A DNA stretch of 64,000 bases, taken from positions 26,684,093 through 26,748,092 of the forward strand of contig NC_066319.1 of assembly GCF_022539315.1 (NCBI RefSeq). Reading direction: 5' to 3'. How positions within the stretch are numbered: position 1 is the first letter of the stretch; each line of letters opens with the position of its first letter. Of this stretch, positions 20,306 to 31,327 are shown piece by piece. Position numbers and translations under genes: made by a program. The notes beneath the pieces are model-generated. The model ran no database searches and was not told the origin of the DNA. It was given only the letters and a program-made list of their open reading frames with translations. Source of the DNA: Serinus canaria (taxonomy: Eukaryota > Chordata > Aves > Passeriformes > Fringillidae).

Positions 20306-22191
20306 TGTTTGACTGTACATTTACTAAATAGAGCTGTTTCCTTATACAAGAATCTTACAATATCTTAAAAGACTGAAAGGAGACAATCTCTGCTATGAAC
20401 CACATCTCCGTGACATGGGGAAATGCTTCTTTGCTTGGGGTTCTCAGCATCCAAAGGGATGTAAGATTAGTGTTAGCTATAATACATGGTATTTTTAGAT
20501 ACTTTACAAAATATGCTTTTCTTACTGGGATCATAATGGACCACCACCTCCTAGTTAAAAAAAATTTGGTACACTCTGCAGATCTCAGCAAGAAATACCT
20601 TTCTGCAGAAAGAGCAATGAAGAGAAACTCTGTGCCTGGCTAGCCGTGTGTAAATCTGTGAGGAGTACCTGTAAGGTGTCTAGCCCAGGCAGTTTCTAGA
20701 GTTCAGGGAAGGAAAAGCTAAGGAGATTTTATACTCTCTTTGGTTGGCATTAAAGTGCTCAAAACAGACATGGGTGTGCTTGCAGCCATTGCAGAAAGAG
20801 CTGCATGAGCTCCTGGTACACAGCCCCCTGGTGCAGCTCTGCTGCATGAGCCCCTGGTGCACAGCCCCCTGGTGTAGCTCTGCAGCACAGCCGCAGTTCT
20901 GGTGCCTATGGTTGCACATAAAACACACAGAGCAACCCAGGAGACACGGGACATATATGGTGGGGTAAGGATGGCTGGTGAGGATGAACAGACAAGGGGG
21001 TCAGAGGATGAGTGTAGCAACAGCATTTCTGTCCAGCCACTAGTGCCTCACAGAGCCAAGAGGCCCCAAGGCCTGATTTTGTGCGATTTTACACAGCTCA
21101 ACTTTTAAGATTTACCAAAAGCGTACAGGCAAAAGAGGGAAGAAAAGTTGGCAGTGTTGCAAGTATGGGATCTTGGAGGATATAGCGTACACTTAAATCC
21201 CAAACAGTTAACAGTGTATGGGTGCCATCCTGCAAAACCTGGATAACCCAACAGCCCAGAGGAGCACAGGGTGATGTACCCTGCTCACTGCGGGTATAGC
21301 TTCAGGAGGCTTTAAAGGCACAATATCTCTCACCTGCTCACTGCTATGATAAAATAGCATTGTGGAAAAGTGTTTCAGAGATTTGCCAGTATTTATGGGA
21401 ACTGACCTCACAACCAGGCATGTATTCATGTAACATGATAGGTCCTAAAATGAAACTTTTTCACCCAGCACAAAAAAGCCCCAAACATATTGGAGAGCAC
21501 CCCACTTGCCTTGAAAGGACCAATAATTTCATTGCTAAAGGCTGCTGTGGGGAAACCAGTGGGGGAAGATATTTTATCTCTATTACTGGAATGAAAAAGA
21601 AGCAAGTGAGCCAGAAGCATTTCAAATGCAACAGATCATGTTTGCCTGAGAAAATCTTACTGCATCATTCAGTAAGGGCAGAGCCACATAGATGGGTGTA
21701 ATTGGTCAAACCGAGTGGAAGCGGCCTGCAGGCCCCTCTTTTAGGAAGAGTAAATGTGTGACCAAGGGATCTTTACAACACAGCATGGGCCTGAAGGCCA
21801 TACCATATATGTAGCATAGCCCAGCAAAGGCAGACAGAATGGTGACCATCACCAAATATACCTATGAACAGTATTTTCCTGTATGCAGCTGAGCATGCTG
21901 CTTTAAAATACTGTGAAAAGATGACGATGACTACAAGAAAATTCACAACCTCCCTGAAGTTACCTAGGGTGTAATAACATGGCTGGTGAAAAGAAAATAA
22001 CCAATTCTCTTCTCTAGGCACTCAGCCATGCAGAATTGTTCCGAGAGCAAATACTTATTTTATTCAGAACATTTGATTTCTCTACCCATGACCTTCTACC
22101 CCCAGATGAGATGCAGAGACCTGAACTGCTGATTCATATCTAGCAGATGGAAGTCAAGACCAAGACAGAACATTTTCTAAACAAGTGTACT
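20306..22191. other. Spacer between the ACOT cluster and RIOX1
   Basis: It contains a two-copy 41-bp tandem repeat at 20800-20881. No gene is recognised. Confidence 0.5.
20800..20881. repeat. Tandem repeat, two 41-bp units
   Basis: Each unit reads gctgcatgagc through cagccccctggtg to agctct, and the two copies differ at about three positions. Confidence 0.8.
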
Positions 22192-22197
22192 TTTATT
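22192..22197 (-). terminator. RIOX1: Candidate poly(A) signal of RIOX1
   Basis: A minus-strand AATAAA begins only 17 bases after the TAG stop codon, which would give a 3' UTR of roughly 40 nt if used. Confidence 0.5.
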
Positions 22198-22214
22198 TTG
22201 TGAAAAAATATGAG

Positions 22215-23960
22215 CTAGACTTTTGCCAGAGGCTTCTTCGTAGTCAGAATACCTTTCTCAAAGAGAAGTGTAGCTAGAGAAATCTTTTCCTCCAAGGTTT
22301 CACATGGAAGGTTAGCCACACTTACATGATTTGGATAAGAAGACAGGAGAAATTCGATACTGTCTGTATATTCAGGATCTAGCTCAAGGAACTTGGGTTC
22401 TTCCTTATGATACACTCTTGAGTTTTCTGTAGTGTAGTACAGCATCACACCTGCTTCTTCATTACACAGTCTAATGATGCCATGACGGAGCAGGCGTACT
22501 TCGGTGTCTTTTGTTATCAGGATATCAACATTGCAGGGGCCTCCATCCTGCCACCGGGCCGGGAAGCCATAGACACTCAGTGTCTTTTCACTTTGCGTGA
22601 GCACTGGAGGGAGACAGTCATGAAGAAACGACTTGGCTCTCTGATCCACAGCAGCATCGATGGGTGCATAGTCAACAAGTTTCTTTATCAGGCTCTGCAC
22701 CTTCTCCACAAAGGCTGTTCGCCGAGCATCGACTGTGTCAGAGTTAGCGACCCCCATATACCGCAGGTAGTCCATGGGAAGCCCCCGTCGGTATTCCACG
22801 TCTTCCTCCAGGGCCATCTGCAGGGCAGCTGGGAGAAGCTTTTCCAGAAAGTCCCCCCAGGAATTCCTCTGGTAGGAAGACACAGTGATGTGGAGTGAAT
22901 GTGCATCAGGGAGACAATCACCCTGGTGGATAAAGCCACGGGGGAAGTACAGCAGGTCCCCAGCCTCCAGCACAGTCTCCAGCACAGGCTCACCGAGTTC
23001 AGCCTGCGTGAGGTTTGCGCTGGAGAACTGGGGCAGCACCTCAGCACCTGTTCGGGGCCTGTAGACACGCCAGTGCTTCTTCCCCTCCAGCTGTAGCACG
23101 AAGGCCTCGATGTCATCATAGTGGGGGGCAAAGCCCTGCGTACCCGGGGGCGTGAGGTAGGTGTTTGCCCCTGCCATGCTGCCAAACTGCTCCTGCAGGA
23201 TGGAGAGGAAGTGCCAGACGGTGGGGGAGAAGGCCTGCGGGCAGAGAAGGCGCAGGGAGCAGCCGTTCTGGTAGAAGTCCCACACGACAGCAGGCAGGGC
23301 TCTGCCGGAGGGATTGTGCGTCTCCCGCACTCCCTCGGCATAACTGGTCACATCCAGGTGGGTGCCGAAGTGAACCTTTCCTCCTCGCAGGGCGGCGTCG
23401 AAGTCGACCGTGGAGAAGAGCCCCGCGTAGTAGCCGGGGTCGCCCCGCCGCACCAGCAGCGGCGCCCGCTCCCAGTGCCGCCCCAGGAACTCCGCCGGCG
23501 CCACCGGGGCCAGCAGCCAGCGGAAGAGCTCGGCCGCCCGCTGCCGGCTGTCCTCCAGCCGCGCCAGCCGCCGCAGCAGCCCCGACACACCGCCGCCGTC
23601 CTCCCCCGCCGGCCGCGGGCCGCCCAGCATCGCCTCGGGGCTACCACGCGGTTTCGCGTCAGGCCCGGTGGCCGTCGCCTCGGGCCGAGGATCCACGGGG
23701 GCCTCCACGAGGAGCTCCACGGCGGCCTCCACGGAAGCCTCCACGGGGAGCTCCACGGCGGCCTCCACGGGAGCCTCCACGGGGAGCTCCACGGCGGCCT
23801 CCACGGGGAGCTCCACAGGGAGCTCCACGCGGCTCGGGGGCGCGGCGGGCGGCGGTACCTCCGGCTTCGAGCCGCTGCCTCCCGCCCGGCCGCGCCTCAG
23901 GCGGGCCTTGGCCCGCTTGCGACCCGCGGGCAGCGGGGCCCCGCGGCGGCGCCGCTCCAT
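22215..23960 (-). CDS. RIOX1: RIOX1 (NO66): JmjC ribosomal histidyl hydroxylase / histone demethylase, intronless
   Basis: A single open frame encodes the whole protein, as in mammals. The family uses Fe(II) and 2-oxoglutarate to hydroxylate a histidine in ribosomal protein L8 and has been reported to demethylate H3K4/K36; it acts in nucleolus and nucleus. From the Met at 23960 the product is 581 residues. A basic N-terminus (MERRRRG onward, likely nucleolar signal) is followed by a low-complexity Val-Glu-Leu-Pro repeat at about residues 45-90, the JmjC domain with HYD iron ligands His280 and Asp282 and distal His345 (FIHQGD), a dimerisation region, and a winged-helix C-terminus ending LAKV. 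The 65-residue spacing of the outer ligands matches my recollection of the human protein. In-frame Mets at 24044, 24035 and 24191 could extend the N-terminus. I chose 23960 because the basic start resembles other NO66 proteins and its context has G at -3 and +4. Confidence 0.93.
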   Translation of the reverse strand: MERRRRGAPLPAGRKRAKARLRRGRAGGSGSKPEVPPPAAPPSRVELPVELPVEAAVELPVEAPVEAAVELPVEASVEAAVELLVEAPVDPRPEATATGPDAKPRGSPEAMLGGPRPAGEDGGGVSGLLRRLARLEDSRQRAAELFRWLLAPVAPAEFLGRHWERAPLLVRRGDPGYYAGLFSTVDFDAALRGGKVHFGTHLDVTSYAEGVRETHNPSGRALPAVVWDFYQNGCSLRLLCPQAFSPTVWHFLSILQEQFGSMAGANTYLTPPGTQGFAPHYDDIEAFVLQLEGKKHWRVYRPRTGAEVLPQFSSANLTQAELGEPVLETVLEAGDLLYFPRGFIHQGDCLPDAHSLHITVSSYQRNSWGDFLEKLLPAALQMALEEDVEYRRGLPMDYLRYMGVANSDTVDARRTAFVEKVQSLIKKLVDYAPIDAAVDQRAKSFLHDCLPPVLTQSEKTLSVYGFPARWQDGGPCNVDILITKDTEVRLLRHGIIRLCNEEAGVMLYYTTENSRVYHKEEPKFLELDPEYTDSIEFLLSSYPNHVSVANLPCETLEEKISLATLLFEKGILTTKKPLAKV

Positions 23961-24200
23961 CCGCCCGGCCCCCGCCACCAGGCGGTAAACGGCGAGTGCC
24001 GAGAGCCGCCCCAACTCACGCTGCTCCGCCACCATGGCCGCCATGACTGCCCCGCCCCGCGCCGCCGCTTCCGCCGGGAGCGCCCCGGCCACGGGATGGA
24101 GCACGTCCCCGCCCGCCTGCCGCCGGAAGGACACGTTCCATGGGTGTCTGTGGTACGGTGGGCAGCAGAACGGCTCGTCTTTTGTCATCACCGCTCCTTA
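23340..24200. promoter_or_regulatory. RIOX1: CpG island at the 5' end of RIOX1
   Basis: GC- and CpG-dense sequence covers the N-terminal coding part and about 240 bp upstream of the chosen start. The promoter should fire on the minus strand. No TATA box is seen. Confidence 0.6.
23694..23828 (-). repeat. RIOX1: Coding minisatellite in RIOX1
   Basis: About 135 bp of imperfect repeats of a ccacggggagctccacggcg-type unit translate in frame to repeats of VELPVEA and [10 protein letters not shown]. The repeat is GC-rich and in the disordered N-terminal region before the JmjC domain. Confidence 0.85.
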
Positions 24201-27200
24201 AAATGTGCTGGGTGTACTTGCTTCCCCCGCCCTGCAGAAGAAAAAGAGCGATTCGCCTTGGTACGCTGCTGGTCTGTTCCTTGGTTGGGAAGCTTCGTTC
24301 TGGGAGTATGCTCTAAGCACGTTCAGAAAGTTATTTTTTGTCTGAAGGCGTACGGTAAGGATATGCTTTTAGACAGCCTGGAATTACTTTGTAACCTAAC
24401 GAGTCTAGGTGAGGTAACACTTATTTCATAGTGTCGTGTTGCACAAGGAATAGAAACCCAAATTGAAAGGAGCTAATTTTTGTGTGGCATCCTGCATCCC
24501 CCCTCCCCTTTTCTTGTGCTTCTGATGCTGATGGCAGCTGAAAGGCTTTCATCTCAAAAGGATCTCAAAAACCCAAAAGACAGTCATGTCACATAGTGTT
24601 TTGGTTTTTTGGCGTTGTTTTTTTGGTTTGTTTTTTTTTTTTTTTTTCCCTAATCCACTCGCTGTCTAATAATCTTGGCAGACCTTTGTTTCCTCCCCAT
24701 TTCTCTCGAGGCTTCCCAGAAGGTCAGCATTAGTGGTGTTGGGCAGCCTGAGGGCTTCCAGAGGCTGCAGCTTCAGCATAGGAAGCTTTGCTAGAGGGGT
24801 AGAAAAAAACCCTGCTTGAGGCAAAGGTGAAAAACTGTAGGGGTTTCTATTGACAGGCTTACTATATTTTTGATCAAGATACAAGCTTCAGTTGAAGAAA
24901 TTCACTATGCAGTACTTTTGTGAGAAGAATCTTTGATGAACTGCAGTAATTCATGGGAATGAATTTTGCATGAGAATTTCATCTCCAGAGGCTGCTGTGA
25001 GTCTAAAGCATTTAACTGCAGCAATTACCCAAGTGTGCCCAGGAACCCTCTGGTTCACAGGGTGTTATTAACCTCTCACAGATATGAATATCAGCTTCAC
25101 ACAATATTTTAAACAGCTAACACTCACCAGGCATGTGCAGATTTGCTGTGTGGGCTACTTAGTGTATCAGGCATAGGATATAAAACTGAAAAGAGAATTT
25201 TCACCTTTTGCCAGGTTTCATTTCAACCCAGACCTCCATTTCAATTTTACCACAATTCAGGAGTAGAAATTAGGCCTAATGAGGATAAGTTCAGCTGTTA
25301 ATCTCAATTCTAAAATAGATGCAGATATCTCAAAGGTTTTAGGTTGTTTGAATTGCCTTAAAAACAACACAAATCAGTCTCAGAGAACACCAATATGCTC
25401 TAAGCGATGAATGCCTTTCTTGTATATGTGCAAGAACAACTATTTTAATTTTGGAGGTATTTTTCTAACGCAGTTCTTCGGGCATAGCCTTCGCAGCCAA
25501 AGCTGCGTGAAGAGCAAAGGCAGTAGCAGACTGTCCTATTTGTGCCACGATGGTTTTGGTTAATGGAGATGGATTTTTAGGCGTGCACAGGCAGCACTTC
25601 AGGCTCCGATTTCACCCGTTTCCAGCTTTGCCAGTAGGTGGCAGAGACCGACCAGCGCTGTGCAGCCCCGCTCTGGGAAAGGCGCGCAGGGAACTCCGCA
25701 TCTGCCTGGCAAGGTGACCCGCGGGTGCGGTGCGCAGCGAGAGGGGAGCGCTGGCAGCCCGTGCGTGCATGGGTAGACTGGAAGAGAAGGGAAGGGCGAA
25801 CTCTATTTCAATCCACTCTTTGTTTCCCCGAGGTTAAGCCCTGCTTACTAGAATAATCTTATCAGCTGAAACCATTTCAACAGAACTGGACCCTTAACAA
25901 AATCGAGATGCAAAGCGCTTGAAATATGGTAAAAGTTAGGCCATTGTAGGCTTTACTTATACATAAGCAGGGCTAAACAGGCTTGGCAGAGGGAAGACCT
26001 TTGAAAAACCTGGGTGTCTGGATTGTTATTTGTGTTACTGTTTAATTTACTGGAGTGCAACTGCTCGTTCTGAGAAGAAGCTAGGCGCTGTGCACAGAGC
26101 CTGACCTGAGTTACACCGGGATATCTGTAATGACAGCAGCAAAGCTGTTCTGGATGTTTACCAGTGCAGGGGGTTCAAAGTCTCATTTGAGGGCCCTGAT
26201 CTTCATAGGGATGTCACTTTCTACTGCTGAGAGACAGTTGATTGACTGGATTTTTTAAGATGTATAACAAAGTCTCTGACCGAAGGACATGGTGGAAAAT
26301 AATAGTGGTTAAATCTCTATAACAAGAAAACATTTATTTTGACAATTAGGACTAGCCACAAGGTTTACATGCTCTTTGCATTCATTGTCCAATATTTCAA
26401 GGGAATTTGTCTAAAGAAATACGTGTCATGTACAGCTCTTTAAATAAACAAAAGGAAAGTAATACAGATCTCTTAATGATTAGGTGATCCCTAGCTGCTG
26501 CTTACACAGACAGAGTAGCAACTGGAGGCTCAATTAAATTTCTTAGTTGGAATTTAGGACAAAATCACTTCGATTTAATGAACATATAAGCTGCATTGCC
26601 AAGACCCACACATGTTTTATTTAAGAGGACATATAAATATGGTGGGTACAGCCTATTAGAGAGTCACAAGTGACTTCAAAAGAAGTAAATGGCACCTTAA
26701 AGAGATGTAAGGTTCATTTGATATTTGAACCTTATGCCATTCAAATAATTGAAATCTCAAATTTAAAGAGCAGTTTGGGTTAAGTCCTGACGCTGCAAAG
26801 CTATGAGTAGTCTTCTCTAATGACTGGAAAGGACAAAATTCTTTGCAGTTTCCTGTGTATTAGATACTCAGTTGTTCACCATCATGCAGACTTTCTCTGT
26901 TTTCCCAGCAAACCATTAATGTAAACCAGTCACTATTAGAAAATTAAGCCCAGCTTAATCCTTCTTCTCGTAATTACTTTGCTGGCAACCTTCCTTTTGC
27001 ACCATGTTTTGTTCTCATGCCAAAACTAATACCTAGTAAGGATAAAGAGCATTTCAAGCCTTCACTAACTTAGCTTAGCTGACAGTCTTTCTCATATAGC
27101 CTAGCTACATCCACTGTGTCATCGCTGGAAAGACACTCGGCTGGATTGTGAAGCCTGCTGCTCATTGTGAAAGCTATAAAGTTCACTGCCAGATAACAAG

Positions 27201-30200
27201 ACTGAAAGCTAATTCAGGAACTGTTTCTCAAGAGCTATCCTCTGGCCTCCCTCATCAGAGTGAATGCACTCACTCACTGAAGCATCTTTTGGCAGCAGCT
27301 TTGGCCTCCCTCCAGCTGTTTCTCTCTTCTTGGGGATTTTCTTATTCAGTGACTGGTTGTGGTCTTTAATTCTGGTTATCTTGTACAAAGAGCCCCACTG
27401 AGAAAAGAAGCCTTCCCTGCCATGGAACAGCCAAATTAAAGCACATTTGTAAAAAGCATAATTAGAAGGCCCTGTCCTCCCTGTGAAATTATCTTTTTGG
27501 AGGGATTTGGAAGCCCAGACATATTCTTTTGTACCATGTGACACTAAAGCAGATACATTGGAATTAAAGCTGAATTAAAATAAAGTATTTAAGTAGGACC
27601 CTTGACTGAGTTTACTCACCCTCTTGACTGGGCATGTGTACTTTCAAATTCTGAAATAATTTTATATGGGTTTTTGTACTTTTATTAGATGCCATCTAGC
27701 ATTTGGTATTGAGCAGATACCATTTGCAGTGACTCCATAGACAGTGATTAAATACAAGCTCTAGACTTCAAGGCTCTAGCAGAAGGAGAGAAAGAAATGG
27801 CCATGAGGAGAAAATCCCCATCCCAAAATGAAGGCAAAGAGGACCTGAATGAAATACTTCTCCTATCACATACTTAATCACATCTAAAGAACCAAGGTAG
27901 AAAGTACAGTCAAACTCTTCCTGTATAAATTTTGTGCTAGAGAATATCTTTTTGATATGCATAGACCATGGCTCTTGACAAGCTGTTTGGCTGATGCTTT
28001 TCCATGGAAGACAGATTTTAAAGACAGATTCTTGCTCCTCATATCCTTGCTGTACTAATGATGGCAACTGCATAGCTTTGCTCATTAAATATATTTATGT
28101 CCACTATTTCAAGATTATCATATAGCTGTGCCAACATAGGGCAGCCCTATTCAACATTTGCTTCTCCTGTAAGCTTCTTCTAGTCAGAATCCTTGCAAAA
28201 AGACTTTACCTTTTGTTTCCTATATTGAAGTTTTTCTGAAGTACTCTGAAATTGCTTGCTCACCTCAGATGTAGCACTATCAAGATGAAAATACTATGCA
28301 AACAGAATGCCTTGGTTTAGCAACCATATTGGTTCAGATCTGCTCAGAGCACGACAGGAGAAAGCCCCTGTGGTACTTGCTTATTTGCTTCCCATAGTAG
28401 ATATGTGTTGCTACTAGCCAATATGGCACCTTATAGAAGTATTTTTGAACATTTCCAGTGCTCATTCAGACACACAAGCTCCTATTGTTTTATATATTTT
28501 GCAGAAAGATGGAATTCCTATTCATGAGAATAAAAATGCATATATGGTGCTATTTATGCTGGTATGACTTGTTCCTAGAAGGGATAATATTATGGTGTGA
28601 TTAGAGAAGGGAGATTTAATCACTGACATTATTTTAGATAACCAATAGGGAAGAATGATGTTAAGCCTCCAGGTATCAGCAGTGGGGATAAAGGAGTTTG
28701 CATTGTCATGAATGTGTGTGTAATATAATCTCAGGTCCTTAGGGAATAGCATACTCTCCTGCTATCCCACTGGGTCTAGGAAGGATCTTGGCTAGAAAGG
28801 CACAGCTGACAGGAGTCAGTGGGCATGACAGAGACAGTCATGTCCTTTAATCCCATGTATTACACAGGGAGCCCTGTTCTCAGTCTTAAAGAAAAGGTGA
28901 TAAGGAGCAAATTTGGTTTGGTTTCTTTGAAGGCTATGAAGTATCTTCCATTTCTTTGTTATCCATGAGGATCAAAGCATTTGAAGCATTGCTTCCAGTG
29001 TCAGACTTTGGAGAAGTAATTTCCCCCTCTCCCATGGAAATGCTGTGGGAAGACTGAGTCCCCAGAACGTGCCTTGGACCCGCAGCGCAGCACTGTGAAT
29101 GTGCAGCTTGCTGTGGTGGATGCTCAGCATGTCCAGCTAAATGACCTCTAGGGTCATCTTCCCTTCCTTTCCCACCACAGCCCCCTCTCCCTTCAGTCAC
29201 CAATGGGGAGGCCAAGTTATCAGCTGAGCAGAGAAGCAGTAATGGCAACAAATGAATTTAGCCATCTAATAAATATTTGTAAAAGCTATAAATAGCTGAA
29301 GCATACATTAGATTTTATTCACAATAGCATGTCCTGGCCTTTTCCTTTATACTTTTCATTTGGAAGCAGAGCTTCTCGACAATATGGGAGTTGTTCATTT
29401 GGAATTAAATTTTCATAAGAAATTAAGGGCACCATGCTTTACAAAAATTTCCATCAGAAATCCAGAGACTGTGGATAAGATGGAGTGTTACACTGAAGGT
29501 AGTGGGAATGTAGTATTTTAAGAGCTATGTTAAGTCAGGAATGTTTTCATAAAATCAGAAGAAAACTTAGGATTGGTAGAAATCATTATCTCATCTTCCA
29601 GCAATTTTTGAATATTTGAGAGGGAAGACAGCTCTCTGTCTTGATTTTGCTTTCCTTGGAAAGCAAAGGAATATGCCAGAAGATGTAAGGAGAACCCCTG
29701 CATCTTCTCAGTTTAATTTATGAACAAGGGATGACTTGGGCGTCAGAGCATCAGTGTGAAACTGAGTCAGTGTCATACTCAAACTTCTGCCTAAGCACTT
29801 CCTGTGTAAACTTGATAAATTATTTTTGCACATGATGCTCTGAAATTCCCAGTGATTTCAGTTGCTTTGTTTTCTGGATGTTTGCCAGCCAACATTATAG
29901 CTTGTGTTCTTTGTTGCTCTGTTTCTTTGCTTGATTCAGAAGCAAAGAGGAATAAGGGGGATGGTGTATGCAGGGAGAATATAATAATGAAGAGAAACAT
30001 CATGTAATCTTGGCATTTTGATTACCTTCAAAATTTTTTTTCTTCCCCTCCACCCCCCGCAACTGAATGCACCGGGAATCATTCAAATGCACTGGCTTGC
30101 ATTTTGGATGAAGTAGCTGCTTGAAAGTCTGGTGAGAGGAGGCAGCTGTTGGAAATACGCATTCTGGTTAACGCGTTCAGGCCAAGACCCGTATGTGCAG

Positions 30201-30480
30201 TCGCAAGGGTGCTGCTCCCAGAGGATTCCCCGGGGTAACTTCTCTTTGAAGCGCAGTCTCCCTGCTGAATTCAGCACCTGGTACTGTCTCCACTTCGAAA
30301 ATGGAGACTTGCTAGTGTTTCTGGGGCCGAAGGAAAGATATCCTGAGAATACTGTGGTTCTCAGTCTCAGTCGTGGAGGTTAAAGGAGCCTGCTCGCGAT
30401 TTTCCTGTAAGCCTGGCCTCTGGCTGATGTAGGGCATCACGGTTTCTGGAGAGATGGCATTAGCAGCACGTCCCACTGCA
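24201..30480. other. Intergenic region between RIOX1 and the NUMB-side CpG island
   Basis: This is AT-rich non-coding sequence with a poly(T) tract at about 24629-24648, a small GC-rich patch at about 25610-25790 led by a CTCF-like motif, and a CpG-containing stretch at about 30150-30310. No gene is recognised on either strand. Confidence 0.6.
25631..25645 (+). promoter_or_regulatory. CTCF-like binding motif
   Basis: CCAGTAGGTGGCAGA matches the CTCF core (CCASYAGRKGGCRS) at every core position. It sits between the ACOT/RIOX1 block and the divergent right-hand promoter. Confidence 0.6.
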
Positions 30481-30999
30481 GCCTCCGGGGAAGGTGTCAG
30501 TCAGCACATGTGGTTTATCGGGGGGGGAAACCGAGGTGGCAATAGGGCTGCGGGAGCCCTCCTCCTGGTGCCACCGCCGCCGCAGCCGTGAGGCGACAAG
30601 AGCCACAGCTGAACCGAACCGCAGACGGACGGTGGAAGGCGCATCGCCCCTTGCCGCATCAGCGGGTCTCCGAGGGCCGGGGAGGCCTCGAGGTGCGGGA
30701 GATCCCCAGTCCCGACTCCGGCCCGGCAGCAACCCCCGCCTTCCCGCCGCGCCGCGCAGCCGATCCCCGAGGGGGGCGGGCGCAGCGCCGCAGTGGCACC
30801 TCGGGCAGCCAATCCTGGCACGCTGTCCCCACGGCGTCAGCCAATCGGAACCGACAGCGAGAGATTGGGGGCGCCAAAGACCCCGGAGTGAATAAACCAC
30901 CCGGGACCTGTGGGGCGGGGATGGGCGGGATCGAGGCTTTGACGGGCAGCACCTCACACCAATCCAACGGCGGGACTTAGGGGCGCGTGGCCAATGGGC

Positions 31000-31137
31000 T
31001 GCCAGAGTAGGCGTGGCTGGCGGCGGGGGGCGGGAGCGGCGGCCGGGGGGCGGGGGCGGAGCGGCGGCGGCGGCGGCGCTGCTCGGTGGCGACGGGCGGC
31101 GGAGGAGGCGCCGGAGGGAGGCGGCTGCGGATAGCAG
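31000..31137 (+). other. NUMB: Non-coding first exon, probably NUMB exon 1
   Basis: A GC-rich segment ends ggctgcggatagcag at a consensus donor (CAG|GTGAGC at 31137/31138). The 5' limit is approximate and set just downstream of the last CCAAT box. NUMB encodes an endocytic adaptor that antagonises Notch, and in mammals its coding sequence begins in a later exon. The assignment rests on gene order and orientation, not on protein similarity. No NUMB coding exon (which would start MNKLRQS) is found in the window. Confidence 0.55.
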
Positions 31138-31298
31138 GTGAGCACGGCCGGGCCGCGATGCGGGGAAGGGCCTTCGCCGCGGCGGCCGGTGGCCGGAGCC
31201 GCGGGCGGGCGCGACGGAGCCGTGCCAAACCCCGCGGGGCGCGGGTGGGTCCGGCGGCGGGGGGGGCGCCGGAGGCGGGGGAAGCTTGAGGGGCCGAA

Positions 31299-31327
31299 GG
31301 GGATGGGGGGAGGGGGGGGGGCAGGGG
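31299..31327 (+). other. G-quadruplex-prone tract
   Basis: Runs of 3 to 10 guanines separated by one to three bases lie about 160 bp downstream of the putative exon 1 donor. Confidence 0.6.

Noticed and set aside
23121..24431. Plus-strand frame of 436 residues opposite RIOX1
   Set aside because: Antisense to the clear RIOX1 coding frame; low-complexity Leu-His-Gly repeats come from the minisatellite.
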